Shown here: piece by piece, positions 18,809-27,736 of the stretch | Position numbering within the stretch: position 1 is the stretch's first letter | Layout of the letters: each line of letters starts with the position of its first letter | Assembly: GCA_017428055.1 (NCBI GenBank) | Contig: JAFRRN010000067.1 | Span: forward strand, 1 to 64,000 | DNA length: 64,000 bases | Source of the DNA: Prevotella sp. | Lineage (GTDB): Bacteria > Bacteroidota > Bacteroidia > Bacteroidales > Bacteroidaceae | Direction: 5' to 3' | Program-made: the position numbers and the translations under genes | The notes under the pieces: generated by a model | What the model was told of the DNA's origin: nothing | Databases searched by the model: none | The model's input: the letters and a program-made list of their open reading frames with translations, nothing else

Positions 18809-19369
18809 ATGAGAAAGTTATTTTTATCATTGGCTGTATGTTTGTGCCTTTCAGCACATTCCCAGGAAATAAGTGTTCCTGAGCCAGAATTTGCAGAAGA
18901 GACAGTATTGCTAACATCTGATTCAGAGGCTACTCTACTAAAACGTGAAAATGGGACAATAAAGACTAAAGCTGGTGCAAGCCTTTATTTAACTGGTATA
19001 GGTAAGGTAAAATCGCGCTTAACCTTAGCTGGAAATCAATCATCAAGCACTGTTAAGGGTTCATCAACAACACGCCTGATTATAAAAGCTAAAGATAACT
19101 CGACTGATCCCAACTCATTTATAAATATCTTTAAATTTGAAGTGAAGGGCAAGGAGCGTAGGTATCAAGTTGCCGAAGCTGGCACCCTGTCCAAAGCAGA
19201 AACAAACAATCTTGCAAGTATTGAGTTCAAAGCAAAAAAATATGGTGAGCAATCTTATCTGATTATTTTGGAAGATTTGACTCCAGGTGAATATGGTATT
19301 GTAATAGGTGATCCAAATACTGATAATACCAAAAATTCCATGAAAGTAACTACATTTTCCGTGGAATAG
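18809..19369 (+). CDS. Small exported protein of unknown function
   Basis: This 186-aa protein has a signal peptide (MRKLFLSLAVCLCLSAHSQ). The mature part (EISVPEPEFAEETVLLTSD) is rich in Lys, Thr and Ser and has no motif I recognise; TPGEYGIVIGDP near the C-terminus resembles a beta-sandwich edge. The open frame could begin at GTG 18788, but ATG 18809 gives a canonical signal peptide. A -7 element TATATTTG is at 18769-18776. The base composition is AT-richer than the neighbouring housekeeping genes, suggesting acquired DNA. A very strong terminator follows. Confidence 0.7.
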   Translation: MRKLFLSLAVCLCLSAHSQEISVPEPEFAEETVLLTSDSEATLLKRENGTIKTKAGASLYLTGIGKVKSRLTLAGNQSSSTVKGSSTTRLIIKAKDNSTDPNSFINIFKFEVKGKERRYQVAEAGTLSKAETNNLASIEFKAKKYGEQSYLIILEDLTPGEYGIVIGDPNTDNTKNSMKVTTFSVE

Positions 19370-19391
19370 ATTTTTTTATTTTTTAAGCACC

Positions 19392-19428
19392 ATCAAACTG
19401 GCCGTGGCATTACCACGGCCAGTTTGAT
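19392..19428 (+). terminator. Strong hairpin terminator
   Basis: A perfect 16-bp stem (ATCAAACTGGCCGTGG at 19392-19407, complement at 19413-19428) has the 5-nt loop CATTA. It lies 22 bp after the stop of the small exported protein gene. Confidence 0.85.
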
Positions 19429-19708
19429 ATATATAATTTATTTCACAGCACTTGCCCAGTTATATAAATTGGTCAAATGTTAAAATCCTCATTTTCCCTA
19501 TTGTCATTCTGGCAGGTCGGAGAGAAGGATGATAAACCCCATTACATAATTTTGAACCCAATTTTCGAGCGATTAAAACGGAATGAATGTTGTTAAATTT
19601 TAATTCGCTTCATCGTATTTCAATTTCATATTCGTGGGGAAAACGGTGAACCAAACACCCTATTTCTTGCCATAAACCGCTGATTTAACAACATTTAGAA
19701 ATAATTAG
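19429..19708. other. Non-coding stretch with a 13-bp inverted repeat
   Basis: I see no gene here. AATGTTGTTAAAT (19586-19598) and its exact complement ATTTAACAACATT (19683-19695) flank 84 bp, immediately upstream of the truncated FISUMP frame. This could mark a deletion or insertion boundary. Confidence 0.4.
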
Positions 19709-20191
19709 CATAATCAGAAAGACAATTATGCTCCTCATACCTACCAATATGTAAGCTTTGATCGTAGATGCCCTTGGTATGATTGGGAAACATGTAAATA
19801 TTATGGTTGTATAAGTCTTGGCGATGACATTGCTGGTACACAATATGATGTTGCTCATGTGAAATGGGGCAGCACATGGTGTATGCCCACGGTAAAGCAG
19901 CAGGGTGAGTTGATTAAAAGTTGCAAATGGAAGTATATAACTTACCAAGGAGTTGATGGTTGCCTGTTCATAGGAACGAATGGTCACAGCATCTTCATGC
20001 CCATTACGGATGTACGCTCTTACGATAACTTTGGGGGCATCTTCTACGGCCGCTATTGGTCGTCTACTCCACAAAGCATTTATAGCCCAGAATATGCCTG
20101 CAGTCTGTCTGTCAGCTCCAGTGTAATAGGCGTCTGGCGTGGGGGACCCTGCTACGAAGGTCACTGCGTTCGCCCCGTTGTCAAAAATTGA
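19709..20191 (+). pseudogene. 5'-truncated FISUMP-domain (Fib_succ_major) gene
   Basis: An open frame from a stop at 19706 to 20191 has no plausible ATG at its head, but its translation is a good match to the Fibrobacter succinogenes major paralogous domain: IAGTQYDVAHVKWGSTWCMP, followed by a long loop and YWSSTP, then CVRPV at the end. The normal proteins are lipoproteins with signal peptides and Ig-like N-terminal domains, all missing here. A GTG at 19859 could only give a fragment of the domain. It is a gene remnant in a repeat-rich segment. Confidence 0.65.
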
Positions 20192-20338
20192 GTGCATCCT
20201 TTCCTACGTGCATGGTACGCAACGTGAAACAAGAACTTAACTCCCTTCCATACGGATAGGCTACCCTGTCGGGTACAACTTTCACTGGTTGTTGAGGCGA
20301 AACTGCGTTTCCACCCGCAATGAAACAAACACCATTTG

Positions 20339-20553
20339 CGGGCAGATACGCAGATCTGCCCCTACAATAGGGGGGCATGTTTGGTTAGGAAAGGGCTGAA
20401 AGCCCGAAAGACCACAGGCGGGGGTGCAACCCCCGTGAAATGGGACATTGGCATTTATGTAAAGCCCTGACGGGGCGACAGAGACATTCTTTCACCCCGT
20501 CGGGGTTTCTTTTCTCACGGGCAGATACGCGGCTCTGCCCCTACTATCGGGGG
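20339..20553. repeat. Cluster of GC-rich hairpins bracketed by a 36-bp direct repeat
   Basis: The 36-bp segments at 20339-20374 and 20518-20553 agree at 32 positions; each contains GGGCAGA...TCTGCCC and ends in a G-run. Between them are GGGCTGAAAGCCC, GGGGGTGCAACCCCC and GACGGGG...CCCCGTC hairpins. No coding frame is apparent. The GC content contrasts sharply with the flanking AT-rich DNA. Confidence 0.75.
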
Positions 20554-20632
20554 TTAACACCCCGCCTGTTATCTGCCAGCCTTTCAAGCTTTGCTTGACA
20601 CCCACATCGTCATTCATCAATGGTTATGGATG

Positions 20633-20695
20633 AACGAACACGAATGCCTTAAATAAACCGAATCATTCGTGATATTCGATAGATTCGTGTTCGTT
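20633..20695. repeat. Dispersed 9-bp-period palindrome (copy B)
   Basis: The outer arms AACGAACACGAAT (20633-20645) and ATTCGTGTTCGTT (20683-20695) are perfect complements. The interior is degenerate but keeps hexamers ending AAT at a 9-bp step (20640, 20649, 20658). It lies just downstream of the AraC gene's 3' end. Confidence 0.75.
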
Positions 20696-20732
20696 TTAGT
20701 GTAGGTGGTTTTTCCTTTTATTTGTGAAAAGA

Positions 20733-21620
20733 TTACATGTTCCTCCTGATTTGCATCGGCGTCATCCCGAAATGCTCCTTCACGTACTTGCCGAAGAAGG
20801 AGGGGTTGGCGAAACCAAGTTGGTTGCAAACCTGCTTGATGCTGAGGTCTGTTTGCTGGAGGTAATACCGAATGTCTTCCACGACATGCTCGGTAATCCA
20901 TTCGTTGGCGGTCTTGCCCGAGTGTTTCTTGCAGACGGCGGAGAGGTATTTGGGCGTGACGAACAGTTCGTCGGCATACGAATTGACCGACCGATGTTTC
21001 ATCTCGCCGCTATTGAGCAGGTCAAGAAACCGCTGGAACAGGCTTGTTCCTGCCGTTCCCCCTTGACTTGTGTCTGTCTGCGGGACAAGTTTCTTGAGGC
21101 GACCGCACACCCCCAGGAATGCGCCCCTCAACAGCGAGTAGATGATGTCCGTATGGTAGGGGTCGTCCTTGCCATAGTCAATACAGAGCTTCAGCATATC
21201 GTAGAAGTGGGAATAAAACTCGACGTCTTGCCAGTCCATCGTGAGTACATTCATCTTGTGGATATACATCACCTCATTCCATACACTCATCTTCTCGCGC
21301 AGGAAGCTTTGCAGGATGCGGTTGGTCAGGAACATTGCCTTGAACTCGAAGTCGGGCGACATCATGAAGTCGCACAAAGAGACATTGGGTGGGCAGATGA
21401 CCACTTGGTTTTTATGGATTTCTACCATCCGGCCATTCATGACTCCCTGCGCCTTTCCCGCGATGCCCACGGTGATGAGGTTCATGTTGACCATTGCCAA
21501 ACTGGTTTGCATGAGTGTCTTTACATTGTCGATGATGACGATGTCGTCGTCCGAATAGCCCACATCAATGTTTTGGTCTTCGGCAATAGACTGAATGGTA
21601 ATTTCTTTCATATTCTTCAT
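20733..21620 (-). CDS. AraC-family transcriptional regulator
   Basis: This 295-aa regulator has an N-terminal ligand/cupin-like half and a C-terminal double helix-turn-helix: NSYADELFVTPKYLSAVCKK with SGKTANEWI, then SIKQVCNQLGFANPSFFGKY with HFGMTPMQIRR. It is divergent from the efflux operon that begins at 21809, so it is a likely regulator of that operon. The frame extends to 21758, but the -7 element TACCTTTG (complement of 21629-21636) lies inside that extension, so the start is 21620 or ATG 21611. The effector is unknown. Confidence 0.88.
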   Translation of the reverse strand: MKNMKEITIQSIAEDQNIDVGYSDDDIVIIDNVKTLMQTSLAMVNMNLITVGIAGKAQGVMNGRMVEIHKNQVVICPPNVSLCDFMMSPDFEFKAMFLTNRILQSFLREKMSVWNEVMYIHKMNVLTMDWQDVEFYSHFYDMLKLCIDYGKDDPYHTDIIYSLLRGAFLGVCGRLKKLVPQTDTSQGGTAGTSLFQRFLDLLNSGEMKHRSVNSYADELFVTPKYLSAVCKKHSGKTANEWITEHVVEDIRYYLQQTDLSIKQVCNQLGFANPSFFGKYVKEHFGMTPMQIRRNM

Positions 21621-21808
21621 TGATGGGGCAAAGGTACGGAAAATCTGCAAAAAGCAACGTCCTAACAGGGTGTATTTATGTTCCTTTTCACCACAAAACA
21701 TCAAAAAGGCAAATGTAAAGGCGAAATAGGACACGAAAAATCCAAAAAAAATCACCATCTTTGCATTCGTTTTTTCAAAGGAGAGAAATAAAGAACATCA
21801 TATCATTC

Positions 21809-22825
21809 ATGAAAAAGGTACTTTTAGGACTGTTTGCCATGCTGGCCATATCCAGTTGCAACGAGAAAAAGGGAAATGAAACGAAGATGCCCACACGCGT
21901 GAAAACGGAAATCGTGTCGTTAGGCACGGGGGAAGAGAAACAGACATACGTGGGCGTGGTGGAGGAAAACAAGGCCACGGCGGTAAGCTTCACGGGCATG
22001 GGCGTGGTGAAACAGATGTATGTCAACGAAGGCCAGGCGGTGAGCCGAGGGCAACTCCTCGCCGTGATGGACGACACCCAGGCACGTAACATGCTCTCCG
22101 GGGCAGAGGCACAGATGGCACAAGCCGAGGATGCCTTGCAACGTTATGGCCTTTTGCACGACAATGGGTCGCTCCCCGAGGTGCAATGGGTGGAGATTCA
22201 GAGCAAGGTGGCACAGGCCAAGTCGCAACTCGCCATTGCCAAGAAGAACCTTGCCGACTGCCGCCTGACGGCTCCCGTCAGCGGCATCATTGGGCGCAAG
22301 CACGTGTCTGCGGGCGAGACGGCATTGCCATCGCAAGCCGTTGTCACCATTTTAGACATCCATACGGTCAAGGTGAAAGCATCTATCCCCGAGGCGGAGA
22401 TGAACGCCATCACCCCCAACACCCCTTCCACCATTACCATCGAGGCGGCGGGAAAGACGGTACACGGTGGGCGCATCGAGAAAGGAGTATTGGCCGATGC
22501 CCTCACCCATACCTACGACATCCGCATCAACGTTGCCAATCCCGACAGGAAGTTGCTCCCCGGAATGGTCGCCAACGTTGACCTTCGCCAACATGCGCAA
22601 GCCAGCACCACCATCACCCTACCCATCACCAGCGTCCAAAGCAGGACTGACGGCACACTGTTCGTATGGACAGTGGAGAAAGGCGACACGGTTCGCCGCG
22701 CCACAGTTCATGTGGGGGAGACAACTGGCAACCGCATCGCCATCACCGACGGTCTCACCGTTGGCCAGCGCATTGTCACCGAGGGCTACCAAAAATTGAG
22801 TGAAGGAACAAAAGTTGCCTATTAA
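21809..22825 (+). CDS. RND efflux periplasmic adaptor (MFP) lipoprotein
   Basis: This 338-aa membrane-fusion protein links the RND pump to an outer membrane channel. The lipobox is in LAISSC (Cys21). Barrel-sandwich halves VVKQMYVNEGQAVSRGQLLA and LTAPVSGIIGRKHVSAGE flank a short helical hairpin; the beta-barrel and membrane-proximal domains follow, with LPITSVQSRTDGTLFVW. ATG 21809 starts the lipoprotein signal. A degenerate -7 element (CATCTTTG) is at 21756-21763. The gene is 4 bp upstream of the pump gene. Confidence 0.93.
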   Translation: MKKVLLGLFAMLAISSCNEKKGNETKMPTRVKTEIVSLGTGEEKQTYVGVVEENKATAVSFTGMGVVKQMYVNEGQAVSRGQLLAVMDDTQARNMLSGAEAQMAQAEDALQRYGLLHDNGSLPEVQWVEIQSKVAQAKSQLAIAKKNLADCRLTAPVSGIIGRKHVSAGETALPSQAVVTILDIHTVKVKASIPEAEMNAITPNTPSTITIEAAGKTVHGGRIEKGVLADALTHTYDIRINVANPDRKLLPGMVANVDLRQHAQASTTITLPITSVQSRTDGTLFVWTVEKGDTVRRATVHVGETTGNRIAITDGLTVGQRIVTEGYQKLSEGTKVAY

Positions 22826-22829
22826 GCGT

Positions 22830-24755
22830 ATGGAGAAGACGACGAACTGGCTCAAATGGCCATTGGAACACTATTCGATAACCCTGCTCGTCATAGGGAT
22901 TCTCTTTGCCTTAGGCATTTACGGAATGTACATCATGCCAAAAGACGAGTTCCCACACGCCACCATCCGGCAAGGTGTGGTGGTTGCCGTCTACCCCGGG
23001 GCAACGTCAGAAGAGGTGGAGCAGCAAGTGGCAAGACCCTTGGAACGATACCTATTCACTTACGGCGAGGTGAATCGCAAGAAAACCACGACCACATCGC
23101 AAAACGGGATGTGCATCGCCATGGTGAAACTCAACGACGAGGTGAACAACAAAGACGAGGTATGGAGCAAGATCAAGCATGGGCTGAATGCTTTCAAGCC
23201 GCAGTTGCCGAGTGGTGTCCTCGCCATCGTGGTCAATGATGATTTCGGAAACACCTCCGCCTTGCTCATCGCCATTGAGAGCGACCAGCGCAGTTACCGT
23301 GAGCTGAAGGAATACAGCGACGACCTCAGCGACCGCCTACGACGCATCCCATCTGTCGCCAATGTCAAGCTCTACGGCGAACAGAAGGAACAAATCAGCC
23401 TTTACATCGACCGCCAGCGACTGCAAGCCTACGGTATCGGGCAACAGATGCTCTTCTCCCGGTTACAGGCGCAGGGCATCACGACGATGAGCGGAAGCAT
23501 CAGCGACGATGACCAACAGATTCCCATCCACATCGAGACGACGGAGAACAGCGAGGAGGAAATCGCCAACGAGATTATCTACAGCGACCCTGCCAGCGGA
23601 AAGGTCGTCAGGGTACGCGATGTTGCCCAAGTAGTGAGGGAATACGAGCCCATGTCAAGCCGCATCGAGCAAGACGGCCATCCTTGTATATTGCTGTCGA
23701 TGGAGATGACACCGGGAAACAATGTGATTCTTTATGGCAAGGAGGTGGACAAGGTACTCCATGACTTTCGCCAGAATGAGTTGCCCGCCGACGTAAATGT
23801 AACCCGCATTGCCGACAAGCCCAAGGTGGTGAGCCTGAGCATCACGTCGTTCCTTCGCGACTTGCTCATCTCCATGCTCATCATCATCTTGGTGATGATG
23901 GTGCTGTTCCCCTTGCGCTCCGCCATCGTGGCAGCTATCACCATCCCATTGAGTACCTTCGTCTCTGTCGCCATCATGTACATGGTAGGCATAGAACTGA
24001 ACATCGTGACATTGGCGGCGTTGATTGTCGTTCTCGGAATGATAGTGGACAATAGCATTGTCGTCATCGACGGCTACCTCGAATATCTCGGCAAAGGCCA
24101 TGAGCCAAAGGTAGCAGCCATCGAGTCTGCCAAACAATATTTCATGCCGATGATGCTTGCCACCATCTGCATCTGTGCCATCTTCTATCCCTTCCTACTG
24201 ACCATGAAAGGCATGTTCCACGACTGTCTGGAAGACTTCCCTGTCACCATCACCATCAACCTGATGGTATCGCTCATCCTCGCCGTGACGGTAATACCCT
24301 TCCTCGAAGTACACATCATCAAGCCCGACAAAGTGAGTACGGGCGGAAACGCCATCACCAACTGGGTGCAAAACACCTACAACCATGTCCTCAACCTCAC
24401 CTTCCGCCATCCATGGCTGACAATGGCCGCGTGTGTGGCGGTGATTTTACTTTCCACGCTCATCATGCCAACCTTGAAGATACGTCTCTTCCCCTACGCC
24501 GACCGCGACCAGTTCGCCGTCGAGATATTCCTACCCGATGGCAAGGGACTGGCAGAGACAGAACTGATAGCCGACTCCGTGCAACACGTGTTGGAAAGCG
24601 ATGAACGCATCAAAGGCATCACGGGGTTCATCGGTTGCGCGTCACCGCGATTCATGGATGCATACGCCCCTCAGATGGCTGGCAGCAACTATGCGCAGTT
24701 TATCGTCAACACCAAGTCTGACAAGGCCACTCTCGACCTCCTCGCCAAATACTAA
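22830..24755 (+). CDS. RND efflux pump, N-terminal fragment (gene split by in-frame TAA)
   Basis: This 641-aa product covers transmembrane helices 1-6 or so and the first porter lobe of an AcrB-like proton-driven exporter. It starts MEKTTNWLKWPLEHYSITLL and contains GATSEEVEQQV, the RND motif GMIVDNSIVVIDGYLEYL with its charged Asp (GMIVDN), and LATICICAIFYPF. The frame stops at TAA 24753-24755 after LDLLAKY, and the following 395 codons continue in the same frame. A C-to-T change of CAA (Gln) would create exactly this stop. Unless read through, the pump is non-functional or an assembly error is present. ATG 22830 is preferred to the GTG at 22800, which overlaps the adaptor gene. Confidence 0.88.
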   Translation: MEKTTNWLKWPLEHYSITLLVIGILFALGIYGMYIMPKDEFPHATIRQGVVVAVYPGATSEEVEQQVARPLERYLFTYGEVNRKKTTTTSQNGMCIAMVKLNDEVNNKDEVWSKIKHGLNAFKPQLPSGVLAIVVNDDFGNTSALLIAIESDQRSYRELKEYSDDLSDRLRRIPSVANVKLYGEQKEQISLYIDRQRLQAYGIGQQMLFSRLQAQGITTMSGSISDDDQQIPIHIETTENSEEEIANEIIYSDPASGKVVRVRDVAQVVREYEPMSSRIEQDGHPCILLSMEMTPGNNVILYGKEVDKVLHDFRQNELPADVNVTRIADKPKVVSLSITSFLRDLLISMLIIILVMMVLFPLRSAIVAAITIPLSTFVSVAIMYMVGIELNIVTLAALIVVLGMIVDNSIVVIDGYLEYLGKGHEPKVAAIESAKQYFMPMMLATICICAIFYPFLLTMKGMFHDCLEDFPVTITINLMVSLILAVTVIPFLEVHIIKPDKVSTGGNAITNWVQNTYNHVLNLTFRHPWLTMAACVAVILLSTLIMPTLKIRLFPYADRDQFAVEIFLPDGKGLAETELIADSVQHVLESDERIKGITGFIGCASPRFMDAYAPQMAGSNYAQFIVNTKSDKATLDLLAKY

Positions 24756-24761
24756 CCCCTC

Positions 24762-25943
24762 TTGAGCGAGGCATTCCCCAATGCTTACGTCAAGTTCAAA
24801 CGGCTCGACTATTTGGAGGTCAACGAACTGGAATACCGCTTCTATGGCGACAACCTCGACTCCCTGCATGTCGTGGCAGAACGGCTCATGCAACGGATGA
24901 ACGACATGCCTGAGTTGGAATGGGTGCATACCGACTATTTCCAACCCTATCCCATCATCAACGTTGAACTCGACCCCGTCACCTCCGCCCAACTCGGTAT
25001 CACACGCACGACGGCGCAACTCGCCCTAAGCGCCACGTCAAGCGACTTGCGGGTGGGGCAGATATGGGAAGGCAATTATGAGTTGCCCATCGTCGTGAAG
25101 GACGATGCCGACATGACCTTCTCAGACATTGGCAACCTTGGCATCACCTCGCCCTATACACTCCTCTCGTCAGGCATCCATGGCAGCAACAGCACCATAC
25201 CCTTACGTCAAATAGCAAAGGTGGAGCCCAAATGGAGCGAGAGCCGCATCATACACCGAGGCGGCGAGCGTTGCGTCACCGTGACGGCACAATTCGCACA
25301 AGGGGTATACACCGCCCCCATCGAGAAGCGGATTGCCGCCATCATGCAAAAGGAAATAGACATTCCACAAGGAATAAGGAGCGAAGTGGGCGGAGAGATT
25401 GAATATGGTGACGAGGCGATGCCGCAAATCATCGGTGGCATTGTCATTGCCATGGTCATTGTCTTCTTCTTCCTGTTGTTCAACTTCAAAAAATATGGCA
25501 TCACCACCATCTGCATGGTTGCCCTCGGACTGATGATACCCGGCGCATTGATAGGTTTAGGACTCATGAACAGAGCCTTGGGACTCACCTCTATCTTCGG
25601 CCTCATCACGTTGATGGGAATGATCATGCGCAACGAAATCCTCATCTTTGAACACGCCAACGACCTCACCAAGAAACATACGGCGGAGCATGGCGACTGG
25701 ACGGTGGACCGCAAGGCATACAACGCGGCGGTGAAGCAAGCGGCATACGATGCCGGCAAGCGGCGCATGGTGCCTATTTTCCTCACCACTGCCACCACCG
25801 CCGTGGGTGTCGTGCCGATGATTATCGCACAGTCGTCGTTCTGGATGCCCGTGGGTGTCACCATCTTTGCTGGAGGCATCGGCTCGCTCATCCTCGTCGT
25901 GACGATCCTTCCCGTCGTTTATTGGAAAGTAAACCTCAAATAA
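24762..25943 (+). CDS. RND efflux pump, C-terminal fragment (same frame as preceding fragment)
   Basis: This is the remainder of the AcrB-like pump: the second periplasmic lobe (NELEYRFYGDNLDSLHVV; VELDPVTSAQLGITRTTAQL) and the last transmembrane block, with FGLITLMGMIMRNEILIFEH and RMVPIFLTTATTAVGVVPMI. It lies in the same reading frame as the 22830 fragment, separated only by TAA and two codons. The two together would make a 1037-aa pump, the normal RND size, with no other lesion visible. The TTG at 24762 is only a formal start; independent translation is doubtful. Confidence 0.85.
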   Translation: MSEAFPNAYVKFKRLDYLEVNELEYRFYGDNLDSLHVVAERLMQRMNDMPELEWVHTDYFQPYPIINVELDPVTSAQLGITRTTAQLALSATSSDLRVGQIWEGNYELPIVVKDDADMTFSDIGNLGITSPYTLLSSGIHGSNSTIPLRQIAKVEPKWSESRIIHRGGERCVTVTAQFAQGVYTAPIEKRIAAIMQKEIDIPQGIRSEVGGEIEYGDEAMPQIIGGIVIAMVIVFFFLLFNFKKYGITTICMVALGLMIPGALIGLGLMNRALGLTSIFGLITLMGMIMRNEILIFEHANDLTKKHTAEHGDWTVDRKAYNAAVKQAAYDAGKRRMVPIFLTTATTAVGVVPMIIAQSSFWMPVGVTIFAGGIGSLILVVTILPVVYWKVNLK

Positions 25944-26015
25944 CCATTCATCACTGACAATCGATCCAAGTTGAAACACATAAGTGGAAATACAAAAAAA
26001 GATGTTTTTATATTC

Positions 26016-26077
26016 AAACGAACACGAATAACTCGAATCTAACGGATATCTTGTTATTCGAAATACTCGGTTCGTTT
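26016..26077. repeat. Dispersed 9-bp-period palindrome (copy C)
   Basis: AAACGAAC...GTTCGTTT arms enclose ACGAAT, TCGAAT and ACGGAT at 9-bp steps and partial complements on the right side. It is less perfect than copy A. It sits between the pump gene and the tolC-like gene, inside the presumed operon. Confidence 0.65.
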
Positions 26078-26103
26078 GCCGATAATAATAATTTCAATTT
26101 ATT

Positions 26104-27453
26104 ATGAGTAGATACTTATATATAATAGGAGTAGCAATGATTGCTTCATTCTGCGGACAAGCGTCTGCCCAAAAGACATATACCCTTGAACAAATCATCG
26201 ACTCCGCACGGCACAACAACATCGCCATCCGCAATGCCAAACAAGGCATCGAACAGGCAAAACTGCAAAGAAAAGAGGCTTTCACCAAGTATTTCCCCAC
26301 CGTCAGCGGCACAGGGCTGTGGTTTAATGCCAACAAGGGAATGGCACAGATGGACATCGACCCATCCACAGCCATATCGCCCGAACTGGCTATGGCATTG
26401 GCACAGTCGCTCCCCGTGGAGGCATTGGCCGCTCTATCAAGTCCCTTCGGCATCTCCATGATGAAGAACGGAATGGTTGCGGGTATCACGGCAATACAGC
26501 CCATCTTCGCCGGCGGGCAAATCGTCAACGGCAACAAGCTGGCGGCGATAGGCGAAGAGGCAAGCGGCTTGCAGCTCAACCTTGCGGAAAACGAGGTCAC
26601 GAAGACGGCGCAACAATATTTCTGGCAAATCGTGACCTTGCAAGAAAAGATGAAGACCATCAACCGTGTTGACTCGTTGCTGGCAACAATCCATCACGAC
26701 GTGGACATCGCCGTCAAGGCGGGGGTGGCACTCCGAAACGACTTGCTGCAAGTGCAACTGCGACAAAACGAGGTGGAAAGCCAAAGGCTGAAACTGCAAA
26801 ACGGCATCTCACTCGTCAAAATGCTCCTCTCGCAGTATTGCGGCATCCGCGACACGGCATTCTCCGTGGCTTGCCAAATGGACGTGACATCACCCATCGC
26901 CCTCAAGCAAGACCACCAACAGGCACTTCCCAACACCACTGAATACCAACTGCTCACCAAGCAAGTGGAGGCGGCACGACTGCAACACAAGATGGAAATT
27001 GGCAAAAACCTACCCTCCGTGGGCGTGGGCGCGGGATATAACTACCATAACCTCTTGGAGAAAGACCACAGCTTCGGCATGGTGTTCGCCACCGTCTCCG
27101 TGCCCATCTCCGACTGGTGGGGCGGCTCACACGCCATCAAGCGAAAGAAAATAGAGACACAGAAAGCCGTTGAACAGCTCCAAGACAATGCCGAGATGCT
27201 CACCATCAGAATGCAAAAGGCATGGAACGACGTGGTGGAGGCGTACCAACAGCTCGACATCGCACAGCGGAGCATTGACCAGGCGGAGGAGAACCTACGG
27301 ATAAACCGCAACACATACCAAGCTGGGACATCGACCATGAGCAACCTCTTGGAGGCGCAATTACTCTTCCAGCAGGCCCTTGACGGGCGAACAGAGCAGT
27401 TTGCCAATTACCAGAATAAACTCCTCGAATACAAACAAGCTGTGGGGTTATGA
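26104..27453 (+). CDS. TolC-family outer membrane efflux channel
   Basis: This 449-aa protein forms the outer membrane duct of the tripartite exporter. The signal peptide ends GQASAQ; the mature protein begins KTYTLEQIIDSARHNNIAIR, the standard OEP start. Two long coiled-coil repeats are visible (NAKQGIEQAKLQRKEAFTKY; LDIAQRSIDQAEENLRINRN) with the conserved YQAGTSTMSNLLEAQLLFQQ near the C-terminus. It is the last gene of the adaptor-pump-channel set, 160 bp after the pump, with palindrome copy C between them. Confidence 0.93.
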   Translation: MSRYLYIIGVAMIASFCGQASAQKTYTLEQIIDSARHNNIAIRNAKQGIEQAKLQRKEAFTKYFPTVSGTGLWFNANKGMAQMDIDPSTAISPELAMALAQSLPVEALAALSSPFGISMMKNGMVAGITAIQPIFAGGQIVNGNKLAAIGEEASGLQLNLAENEVTKTAQQYFWQIVTLQEKMKTINRVDSLLATIHHDVDIAVKAGVALRNDLLQVQLRQNEVESQRLKLQNGISLVKMLLSQYCGIRDTAFSVACQMDVTSPIALKQDHQQALPNTTEYQLLTKQVEAARLQHKMEIGKNLPSVGVGAGYNYHNLLEKDHSFGMVFATVSVPISDWWGGSHAIKRKKIETQKAVEQLQDNAEMLTIRMQKAWNDVVEAYQQLDIAQRSIDQAEENLRINRNTYQAGTSTMSNLLEAQLLFQQALDGRTEQFANYQNKLLEYKQAVGL

Positions 27454-27480
27454 GGTGAAGTTACATCTTCCACCTCATAA
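27448..27480. terminator. Hairpin at the 3' end of the efflux operon
   Basis: TTATGAGGTG (27448-27457) pairs with CACCTCATAA (27471-27480), extended inward by AAG/CTT past a one-base bulge. It overlaps the tolC stop codon. No T-run follows on the plus strand, so its termination strength is uncertain. Confidence 0.5.
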
Positions 27481-27580
27481 AAAGATGAGAATAATATAAA
27501 CTATGCGATAGCCTTATTCCCTTATTTTGCCTATTTACCATGATTGACCTCCCCAAAGGGGTGCCAACCCATCAGTATAT

Positions 27581-27646
27581 GTATGGTAAACAGTTTGTTT
27601 GCGTATGGTAAACAGTTTGTTTTCCATACGCAAACAAACTGTTTAT
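27581..27646. repeat. 22-bp-period repeat with inverted third unit (locus 2)
   Basis: Units at 27581-27602 and 27603-27624 agree at 21 of 22 positions (GTATGGTAAACAGTTTGTTT followed by GC or TC). The third 22-bp block is largely the reverse complement of the first two. A perfect 22-bp inverted repeat results (27587-27608 with 27624-27645, 15-nt loop). It lies between the convergent tolC-like and comM-like genes, so it could act as a bidirectional terminator. Confidence 0.85.
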
Positions 27647-27736
27647 GGCAACTCCGTCAAGGGTAAACAAATCCATTTCCAAGGAACAGAGGGCTATCGC
27701 ATAATATGTTTAATCATTCAACTTCTTAATTATCAA

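Noticed and set aside
24753-24755. Recoded stop codon (selenocysteine or pyrrolysine) in the RND pump
   Set aside because: The codon is TAA, which is not used for either, and no recoding signal is visible.
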